Source: Desulfotignum sp.
GTDB taxonomy: Bacteria > Desulfobacterota > Desulfobacteria > Desulfobacterales > Desulfobacteraceae
Length of the DNA: 12,981 nucleotides
Reading direction: 5' to 3'
NCBI GenBank assembly: GCA_011390235.1
Contig: JAABSS010000164.1
Location: forward strand, 1-12,981
Shown: piece after piece, positions 1 to 6,456 of the stretch
Position numbering within the stretch: the first letter of the stretch is position 1
How the letters are laid out: every line of letters starts with the position of its first letter
Notes under the pieces: model-generated
What the model saw: the letters and a program-made list of their open reading frames with translations, nothing else
Databases searched by the model: none
Told to the model about the DNA's origin: nothing
Translations under genes and position numbers: made by a program

Positions 1-93
1 TGACAGCAGCACGATATTGACCCAGGGGATGAGAAACAGCACACCAAAGAAAACACCCTGAATATTATATTTTATGCCGGAAAAAAAATCCAT
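1..93 (-). CDS. N-terminal fragment of an unidentified hydrophobic protein, cut by the window edge
   Basis: The minus strand is open from the left edge back to a stop near position 154. From the ATG at 93 it gives 31 residues. A short polar start is followed by a hydrophobic stretch (residues 13-31, rich in Phe, Val, Leu and Ile) that looks like a first membrane segment. I chose the ATG at 93 because an AAGG sits 7 nt upstream of it; an in-frame ATG at 108 has no such site. The gene would be divergent from the aminotransferase gene, which is a normal arrangement. The family is not recognisable from so few residues. It could also be a chance open stretch, so confidence is limited. Confidence 0.4.
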   Translation of the reverse strand, partial: MDFFSGIKYNIQGVFFGVLFLIPWVNIVLLS

Positions 94-161
94 GCGCCAG
101 CCTTGCATCTCAGGATAATCATACTTACTTGTGTAATATAAAAACAAGCTGCATCAAATTC

Positions 162-167
162 AAGGAG
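162..167 (+). promoter_or_regulatory. Ribosome binding site of the aminotransferase gene
   Basis: AAGGAG lies 8 nt before the ATG at 176. It decides the start: an in-frame TTG at 173 would leave only 5 nt of spacing. An AT-rich stretch just upstream (about 134-142) could hold a -10 box, but I found no convincing -35 at the right distance. Confidence 0.75.
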
Positions 168-175
168 ATTCTTTG

Positions 176-1027
176 ATGACAATCTATTATGTGGACGGCA
201 GATTTGTTCCCAGCCACGAGGCCATGATTCCGGTGGATGATCTTGCAGTGCTGCGGGGGTTCGGCATATGCGACATCATGCGGACTTTTAACGGGGTGCC
301 GTATTTTCTGGATGAACACATCAACCGGCTTATGGCATCAGGGGAAAAAATAGGCCTGTCTCTGCCATGGACCGCAAATGAGATAAAAACTATCGTGCGC
401 AAAACCCTTGAGAAAAACAAACAAGCGGCTGAAGCCAATATCCGCATCGTGATAACAGGGGGCTCCAGTCCGGATTTTTTAACCCCCAGCGGCACCCCGC
501 GGCTGATCGTCATGGTCACCCCCATAAAAAAACTGCCTGAAGAATGGTATTCCAATGGGGTTAAAGTGATAACCATTTTTCAGGAAAGGCCTCTGGCCGG
601 TGCCAAGGTAACCGCTTATATCCCGGCAGCCATGGCATTGAAACAGGCACAAAAGTCCGGTGCTGTGGAAGCCATTTATGTGAATGCACAAAAACAGGCC
701 CTGGAAGGCACCACCAGCAATTTGTTTGCATTTTTCGGCCAGACCCTGGTCACACCGCCTGCACAGGGTATTCTAAAAGGTATCACCCGGAAACTGATAT
801 TGTCTCTTGCCAGTGCTTTTTTTCAGATTGAAGAAAAACCGCTTTTTCTGGACCAGCTGTTAACAGCAGATGAGGTGTTTATCACAGGCACCAACAAAGG
901 CGTGGTACCGGTGGTACAAATTGATGACAGCCTTATTTCCCGGGGAAAACCGGGAAATAATACCCGGAAACTGATCCAGGCCCTGGATAAGCATACAAGT
1001 GATTTTTCCTCCCTGCATACCGGTTAA
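176..1027 (+). CDS. Class IV PLP-dependent aminotransferase (branched-chain / D-amino-acid / aminodeoxychorismate lyase fold)
   Basis: This 283-residue cytosolic enzyme has the usual length and motifs of fold-type IV PLP enzymes. Visible in order are the N-terminal YYVDGRFVP start, the phosphate-site DEHINRL (46-52), the likely PLP Schiff-base lysine K144 in AGAKVTAY, the LEGTTSNLF block with E177, the TP pair (193-194), GILKGITR (198-205) and DEVFITGTN near 232-240. Members move an amino group between an amino acid and a 2-oxo acid, or act as 4-amino-4-deoxychorismate lyase. The GITR block and the TGT segment resemble branched-chain and D-alanine aminotransferases, but the substrate cannot be settled here. 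No pab or ilv gene lies nearby to guide it. It converges on the cyclase gene and overlaps it by 4 bp at the stop codons. Family assignment is firm, substrate open. Confidence 0.9.
   Translation: MTIYYVDGRFVPSHEAMIPVDDLAVLRGFGICDIMRTFNGVPYFLDEHINRLMASGEKIGLSLPWTANEIKTIVRKTLEKNKQAAEANIRIVITGGSSPDFLTPSGTPRLIVMVTPIKKLPEEWYSNGVKVITIFQERPLAGAKVTAYIPAAMALKQAQKSGAVEAIYVNAQKQALEGTTSNLFAFFGQTLVTPPAQGILKGITRKLILSLASAFFQIEEKPLFLDQLLTADEVFITGTNKGVVPVVQIDDSLISRGKPGNNTRKLIQALDKHTSDFSSLHTG
946..967 (-). terminator. Possible weak terminator of the cyclase gene, inside the aminotransferase 3' end
   Basis: Read on the minus strand, CCGGG, an 8-nt loop and CCCGG form a 5-bp GC stem followed directly by TTTT. 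It lies 57 nt past the cyclase stop codon. The stem is short and the T-run only four bases, so this is a candidate only. On the plus strand no T-run follows. Confidence 0.25.
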
Positions 1028-2658
1028 ATGCCGGCGCACACAGTTTGTCTGTTTGTTTTTGGAATACAGTTAATCAGATAGGTATTGTCGGTGGTAAATT
1101 CTTTATAGGAAACCGGATCCATTTTGTGAATCACATCCGGCCCCAGGTTGAAAAAATCCTGGAAAAAAGAAAAAAAACTGACAGCCGGCACCGGTGCTAT
1201 GCTGCTGCCTGAAGTAACAGTATGCCACATGGCGGGTGTGTCTTTGGAAATAACGCTGTTTTTGAGAATCTCCAACAGTTTTTCTTCAACATGAATACAG
1301 TTTTTGGTGCCTGTGCTTTCCAGTCTGGAAGCAATATTCACCGGTTTGCCAATGGCAGTGACAATCCGCCGGTTAAAACTGCCCAACGGCCCCACCAACG
1401 CAGCCCCATACGCCATACCCGCCCTGAATTCTATGCCGATGCCATGTTCCTTTACAAGGGTTTTGATCCGGTTTTCCCGGTCCATGGGATGCATGCCGCG
1501 CCCCAATGCATGGATCTGGTTAAATACAGAAGCCAGTGCAAAAGTCATGAGCATCAAACGTTCGGGTAAACCAGACGGCTTTTTTCTGTCAGGGGCATCA
1601 AATGTTTCCATATTTTCCAAAAAAACCGCGTCCCCTAAAAAATTGTCAACCCGGCAGCCGTATGCGGCAGCTGTATCTGCGGCTATTTCATGGCAAAGAT
1701 TTAATATGAAAAAAAAATCTCTGGGCCGAAGACAATTTCTGACAATACTTGATCCCACTATATCCATGAATGCATAGACACCGTTTGATTCAATAACAGG
1801 GGTCATTTTCAACTGCTTTGCTGTCACCGCCCCCACTGCCTGCAGATGGTTTTTCAATTCATCCAGCTGCTGGATTTTTTCATTCAATTGAACAAAGGTC
1901 TGACGAAGGTTTTTTTCTTTGCGCCAGATGATTTTTGCTGCCCGCCGTCCCTTTGCCTGCCCCAGATGGGCCAGAGAAGCAGTTTCAATGGCGCTGATGA
2001 GCAGATCGAACCGGGTTTTCAATTGCCGGCAATACCCAGGGTTTTCACCGGTTTTTTCAAATAATTGCGGATCCACGGTATTAAACACGATGGCCCCGTA
2101 ATCAGGAATATACACTGACACAAAATTATCCGGCTTGAACCAGTGAATGATGTCCAGATCCACTTGAATATCAGACAATATCTCAAATTTTTGGCCGTCA
2201 TAAGCAATAACAGACAGGCTCCCGCCTGGTGACTGCCGCATTTGTTTTTGGGGAATATGATCGATAAAAACAATTTTAACCCCGTTTGCATAATATTCTC
2301 CATGTTTGCGCATCACATGGGCGATAACCCCTTGGGTTTTTATCTGTCTGCCATGCGCATCTGCTGCAAACAACCGTATGGGGGACAGTTTTATCCAGCG
2401 AATCACGGCAGGACCAAAGAACTTGAACCCCAGCCCTGCCATCCCGATACCGTCCAGCTGGTGAACCACTCCCCGGTCCCATTTATGGGGTGGTAAAAAT
2501 TTTTCCCCTGTATGGTCTGTTCCATACACCACCCCAGCCAGTCTGGCCTTTAAGAGACGGCGGCTGAAGCGCAAAAGCAGCCCCAGCACATTTTTTTTCC
2601 TAAAGGCAAGGCGTTCAAACCGGTGGATATCTGGCAGATCTCTTGTCATTTTATTCAT
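1024..2658 (-). CDS. Class III adenylate/guanylate cyclase-like protein with noncanonical substrate-site residues
   Basis: This protein is 544 residues from the ATG at 2658. Its C-terminal third is a class III nucleotide cyclase domain. Metal aspartates are visible at D299 (FMDIVGSS) and D343 (NFLGDAVF), and the transition-state pair N441/R445 in VNIASRLES. The residues that normally select the base are changed: the Lys four before the second metal Asp is N339, and the Asp of the GDxVN motif is K438. Before the domain lies a charged helical stretch (about 245-284), probably a coiled-coil linker. The N-terminal ~240 residues look like a soluble sensor, possibly GAF-like, with no membrane segment. 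The frame stays open to 3021, but that extension would overlap mfd and reads like non-coding sequence. Neither the ATG at 2658 nor the one at 2649 has a clear ribosome binding site. It may make a cyclic nucleotide, use another one, or be a pseudoenzyme. Confidence 0.8.
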   Translation of the reverse strand: MNKMTRDLPDIHRFERLAFRKKNVLGLLLRFSRRLLKARLAGVVYGTDHTGEKFLPPHKWDRGVVHQLDGIGMAGLGFKFFGPAVIRWIKLSPIRLFAADAHGRQIKTQGVIAHVMRKHGEYYANGVKIVFIDHIPQKQMRQSPGGSLSVIAYDGQKFEILSDIQVDLDIIHWFKPDNFVSVYIPDYGAIVFNTVDPQLFEKTGENPGYCRQLKTRFDLLISAIETASLAHLGQAKGRRAAKIIWRKEKNLRQTFVQLNEKIQQLDELKNHLQAVGAVTAKQLKMTPVIESNGVYAFMDIVGSSIVRNCLRPRDFFFILNLCHEIAADTAAAYGCRVDNFLGDAVFLENMETFDAPDRKKPSGLPERLMLMTFALASVFNQIHALGRGMHPMDRENRIKTLVKEHGIGIEFRAGMAYGAALVGPLGSFNRRIVTAIGKPVNIASRLESTGTKNCIHVEEKLLEILKNSVISKDTPAMWHTVTSGSSIAPVPAVSFFSFFQDFFNLGPDVIHKMDPVSYKEFTTDNTYLINCIPKTNRQTVCAGI

Positions 2659-2782
2659 TGAAACGTGTGAAGCATAATGCCGGCAGCCGAATGTTTTGAA
2701 AAAAGATGCAGGGATACCGGCAACAGTTTGAAACAATAAAATTTTATATATCGCGGCCGGTTTATAAAATCCAGCAAAATAT

Positions 2783-2829
2783 AAAAAAAATGACAAAAAC
2801 AAAAGGCCAGGTCCAATTTTTGTTTTTTG
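2783..2829 (-). terminator. Possible terminator of mfd
   Basis: On the minus strand, about 40 nt after the mfd stop codon, a C-A5-rich arm with an internal C (2818-2829) pairs with TTTTGTTTTTG (2794-2804), with one unpaired A. The loop contains GG and CC that could add two pairs. A run of eight T follows (2783-2790), 3-4 nt beyond the stem. The stem is AT-rich, so its strength is doubtful. Its position in the 211-bp gap between mfd and the cyclase gene fits a terminator. Confidence 0.35.
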
Positions 2830-2869
2830 ACAATGGTTGGCAGTCCTATGGAAAAAAGATGAAATACAT

Positions 2870-5800
2870 TCAGACAATGGCTTTGAGGATCTGTTTGGTT
2901 TTGACAAGGGCTTTTGCCATCTGGTTGGATTTATACCCGAGATCAAGCTGAACACAGTCTTTTTTGATGAATGAAAACCGGGCAATCTTCTGCCATTTTT
3001 TTTCCAGTTCATGTGGTGCAACTTTCATATGTGCAGGAGAAAACGTCAGAACCAGCGTGGCAGGGTCTATGTCCATGCGCTGGATACCTGCCTGGATGGC
3101 ATAGACCCTGAGCATGATTTTTAACAGCATGTTTTCCGCCTGCCTGGGCAGGTTTCCATATCGGTCGGTTAACTCTTTTTTTATGTCTGCAATATCAGAC
3201 ACCTTGTCCAGTCGGGACAATCTCCGATACAGGGTCAGCCGCTGTTCAACAGATTCAATGTAATCCACAGGAAACCCTGTGGATATACCGGCATTGATCT
3301 CGGGATCCAAAGGATCGATATAGGCATCGCCTTTCAGATCATGGACTGCCTGGTCCAGCAGCTTTAAAAACATCTCATAGCCCACTGCTGCAATGTGGCC
3401 GGACTGGGATGCCCCCAGGGCAGTACCGGCTCCCCGGATCTGAAGATCTTTCATGGCAATCTGGAATCCGGATCCCAGATCCTTGTATTCCATCAGAGCG
3501 GAAAGCCGTTTTTTGGCATCTTTGGAAATCACGGATTCATCGGAGATGAACAGATAGGCATAGGCCTGGTGATCCCCGCGGCCGATACGCCCCCGGAGCT
3601 GATAGATCTGGGCCAGCCCGAACCGTTCCGCCTTGTTTATGATCATGGTATTGGCAGCTGGTATATCCAGGCCGGATTCAATGATGGTGGTGCACACCAG
3701 CACATTGATCTCCCTGTTGACAAAGGCAAACATGACCTTTTCCAGCGCATTTTCACTCAGCCGTCCATGGGCGATCCCGACCTTTGCTTCCGGCACCAGT
3801 TTTTGCAGGTTTTCCGCTATTTTAGAAATGGTTTTAATGTTGTTGTGCACGAAAAAAACCTGGCCGTTCCTGGAGAGTTCTTTTTGAACGGCATCTTTTA
3901 CAATTGCATCCTCATAGGTTGAAATATAGGACACAATAGGCTGACGGTCTGCGGGCGGGGTTTTGATGACACTGATATCCCGCATGCCGGTCAAAGACAG
4001 GTGCAGGGTTCTGGGAATGGGGGTGGCGCTTAACGCCAGCACATCCACTGTGCTGCGTTTCTTTTTTAGGGTTTCCTTGTGTTTGACCCCGAAACGCTGT
4101 TCTTCATCGATCACCAGCAATCCTAAGGATTTAAAATCCACATCCTTTTGCAGCAGCCGGTGGGTGCCGATGACAATGTCCAGATGTCCTTGTACAAGCT
4201 GTTTCAGGATGTGTGTCTGTTCTTTGCGGGTGCGAAAACGGGACAGACAGGCAACGTGAACGGGATAATTTTTAAACCGGTCCTGGAAGGTGGCAAGGTG
4301 CTGTTCCGCAAGAATGGTGGTGGGCACCACCACAGCCACCTGTCTGCCGTCAGTGACCGCCTTGAATGCCGCCCTTACCGCCACCTCGGTCTTTCCGTAC
4401 CCCACATCCCCGCACACCAGCCGGTCCATGGGGGTGTCGGATTCCATGTCCAGATGCACATCATCGATGGCCTTGAGCTGGTCCCGGGTTTCTTCATAGG
4501 GAAATGTGGTTTCAAAATCGTTATAATAATTGTCGGGCCGGCTGAAGGAAAATCCCTTGTTTATTTTTCTTCTGGCATACAGATCCAGCAGGTCTGCCGC
4601 CATTTTTTCCACTTCTTCTTTTGCTTTTTCCTTGGATTTGATCCAGGCTTTGGAGCCGATCTTATCCAGCACCGGCGTATATCCCTCCACACCGATATAT
4701 TTGCCGATCATTTCAATGCGGTCCACCGGCAGGTACAGTTTGTCCGCATCCTGGTAGACAATCAGAATGAAATCCTGGGATATGCCGTTGACAGTCAGGC
4801 TGCACAATCCTTCATACCGCCCTATTCCATGCTCCATGTGCACGACGATATCCCCGTTCTTCAACTCCTCCGGGGCGATCATCTGTGTTTTCACATCCCT
4901 TGAACGGCGTTTTACCCGACGCAGCCGCTTTTTGCCGAAAATTTCGTTTTCCGTAACAAGGGCCAGGAACTGATCCTCTAAAACAAACCCCGCTGACAGG
5001 TCCGCCAGCATGTAATATATGCCGGCCGTCTGTTTTGCAGCAGTGTAAAAATCATCCACAGGAAAAAGGGACAGGCCATAAGGTGCCATAAGGGAAACCA
5101 ACCGCTGGGCACGGGATTTCTGGTGCACCACACAGACAATTTTTCTGCCCTGTTGCAGGTGGTTCTGCATCCATTCCACTAATGGTTTTAACGGGGTGTC
5201 TGATGCTTTTTTTTCAAAAAGCCGGCCTGACAACGCGTCATTGGTTTCAGGGGCAAAGTGAAAAACCCGTGAATATTTCTGCTCCGATGCAATTGCCAGT
5301 TCCTTGAAAACAAGGTGCTTTTTTTTTTGAACCTTTGCTGAGACTTCATCAAAGGACAGATAAATTTCATCGGGCAAAACACACAGCCTTTTTTCCGCGG
5401 CAACCGTATGAAAATTTATCCGGGCCTTGTTTTCAAAATCCTGTGCCCTGGATGCAAGAAGATCCGGAGAATCCCATACGATAAGGGTTTGTTCCGACAG
5501 ATAGGCAAAAAAAGAATCCAGACTGCTGTATACAATGGACAACATGCTTTCAATGCCTGAAAATCTGCCTGTATTGCGGGTTTGTGTAACATATTCTCTG
5601 ATTTTTGCAGCATCCAGGCCGGCACGCGTGCCGGCTGTACGCAGTCTTGCCAGAATATGGGGCAGTTCGTGTTCAAAAACCACAGCTTCTGTAGCCGGAA
5701 CAATGACTGCTTCTGACAATTCCTGGATACCCCGCTGGGTATAGGGAGAAAAACTGCGGATGGATTCCACAAGATCCCCGAAAAATTCCATGCGCACAGG

Positions 5801-6346
5801 CCGCTTATCACCTGGCACAAAAATGTCCAGAATTCCGCCCCGCACAGCATATTCCCCCGGATCTTCCACCAGAGAAGAGCGGGTGTAGCCCCCGGCTTCA
5901 AGGCTGGCTATCAGGGCATCCCTGTCGGTTTCTTCATTGGCCATAACCAGTTCGGAACATCCAAGGATGGTTTTTTTGGGAATCAGTTTCTGGAGCAGGG
6001 TATCGATATATGTCACCACCAGATATGGCGATGATCTTTCTTCCACCAGACAAGACAACACTGCCAGGCGCTGGGTGGAGGTCTGTCTGTGGTAAGACAA
6101 CGACTTAAAAGGCAGAATATGATACCCCGGGAAAAAAAGAACCGCATCTTTTTGGTCCGGCAGAAAAAACAACAGATCATCCATGAATTTTGCAGCCGCC
6201 TTCTGATCCGGCAGAACCACCACCATATCACGAGGGGTGCAAGTAAACAGCCGGGCGGTCAGAAAGGCTTTATGGGCACCGTCTTTGCGGGTGAGCACCA
6301 ACGCGTTGTCATGGGACTGCATATGGTCGATAATAGCGGATATCAT
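2870..6346 (-). CDS. mfd: Transcription-repair coupling factor Mfd
   Basis: Mfd is a DNA translocase that removes RNA polymerase stalled at DNA lesions and recruits UvrA for nucleotide excision repair. From the ATG at 6346 the protein has 1158 residues, the usual full length. Domains in order are a UvrB-like N-terminal part (GYTRSSLVEDPGEYAVRGG near 153-171), the CarD-like RNA polymerase interaction domain (about 497-552, starting GDIVVHMEHGIGRYEG), and RecG-type helicase motifs. The motifs include Walker A GDVGYGKT (646-653), DEEQ (747-750), SATPIPRT (773-780) and QLRGRIGRG (916-924). Next comes the RGAG translocation motif (971-974) and the C-terminal TRCF domain (about 1010-1158). An in-frame TTG at 6352 is an alternative start, and neither start has a clear ribosome binding site. 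It follows the prkA operon after a ~110-nt gap with no convincing terminator, so read-through from that operon is possible. Confidence 0.97.
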   Translation of the reverse strand: MISAIIDHMQSHDNALVLTRKDGAHKAFLTARLFTCTPRDMVVVLPDQKAAAKFMDDLLFFLPDQKDAVLFFPGYHILPFKSLSYHRQTSTQRLAVLSCLVEERSSPYLVVTYIDTLLQKLIPKKTILGCSELVMANEETDRDALIASLEAGGYTRSSLVEDPGEYAVRGGILDIFVPGDKRPVRMEFFGDLVESIRSFSPYTQRGIQELSEAVIVPATEAVVFEHELPHILARLRTAGTRAGLDAAKIREYVTQTRNTGRFSGIESMLSIVYSSLDSFFAYLSEQTLIVWDSPDLLASRAQDFENKARINFHTVAAEKRLCVLPDEIYLSFDEVSAKVQKKKHLVFKELAIASEQKYSRVFHFAPETNDALSGRLFEKKASDTPLKPLVEWMQNHLQQGRKIVCVVHQKSRAQRLVSLMAPYGLSLFPVDDFYTAAKQTAGIYYMLADLSAGFVLEDQFLALVTENEIFGKKRLRRVKRRSRDVKTQMIAPEELKNGDIVVHMEHGIGRYEGLCSLTVNGISQDFILIVYQDADKLYLPVDRIEMIGKYIGVEGYTPVLDKIGSKAWIKSKEKAKEEVEKMAADLLDLYARRKINKGFSFSRPDNYYNDFETTFPYEETRDQLKAIDDVHLDMESDTPMDRLVCGDVGYGKTEVAVRAAFKAVTDGRQVAVVVPTTILAEQHLATFQDRFKNYPVHVACLSRFRTRKEQTHILKQLVQGHLDIVIGTHRLLQKDVDFKSLGLLVIDEEQRFGVKHKETLKKKRSTVDVLALSATPIPRTLHLSLTGMRDISVIKTPPADRQPIVSYISTYEDAIVKDAVQKELSRNGQVFFVHNNIKTISKIAENLQKLVPEAKVGIAHGRLSENALEKVMFAFVNREINVLVCTTIIESGLDIPAANTMIINKAERFGLAQIYQLRGRIGRGDHQAYAYLFISDESVISKDAKKRLSALMEYKDLGSGFQIAMKDLQIRGAGTALGASQSGHIAAVGYEMFLKLLDQAVHDLKGDAYIDPLDPEINAGISTGFPVDYIESVEQRLTLYRRLSRLDKVSDIADIKKELTDRYGNLPRQAENMLLKIMLRVYAIQAGIQRMDIDPATLVLTFSPAHMKVAPHELEKKWQKIARFSFIKKDCVQLDLGYKSNQMAKALVKTKQILKAIV
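5618..5635. repeat. Perfect 18-bp palindrome inside mfd
   Basis: GCCGGCACGCGTGCCGGC equals its own reverse complement over all 18 bases; the next flanking pair does not match. It encodes part of a TAGTRAG stretch in the N-terminal half of Mfd, so codon constraint plus chance can explain it. No role is assigned. Confidence 0.6.
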
Positions 6347-6456
6347 GGACAAGGATATATATGGACAATAGTATGGGGGTAAAAGGTCAATGTAAATTTA
6401 CTGGCCTTCATTTAAAGCAAGATGCTCAAAGAATCAAGTCCTAAATGGGTATGAAG

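Noticed and set aside
173..175. TTG start for the aminotransferase
   Set aside because: The ATG directly after it has better spacing (8 nt) from the AAGGAG site.
1222..1777. Plus-strand open frames opposite the cyclase gene
   Set aside because: They lie wholly inside a clear minus-strand gene, lack ribosome binding sites and show no family motifs. They are antisense shadows.
2659..3021. N-terminal extension of the cyclase frame to a start at 3021
   Set aside because: The extra ~120 residues overlap the end of mfd by about 150 bp and then cross the AT-rich gap. Their composition is unlike the rest of the protein, and the first convincing protein sequence begins near MTRDLPDIHRF.
4148..4903. 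251-residue plus-strand open frame opposite mfd
   Set aside because: It is complementary to the Mfd helicase region, which is unquestionably coding on the minus strand. Its sequence shows the His/Gly/Phe-rich look of an antisense translation.
6353..6456. Terminator or promoter between the prkA operon and mfd
   Set aside because: A GTAAATTTAC palindrome flanked by AAGGTCA and TGGCCTT can fold weakly, but on the minus strand one pair is C-A and no good T-run follows. A TTGACC box has no -10 at the right spacing. Neither is supported well enough to annotate.
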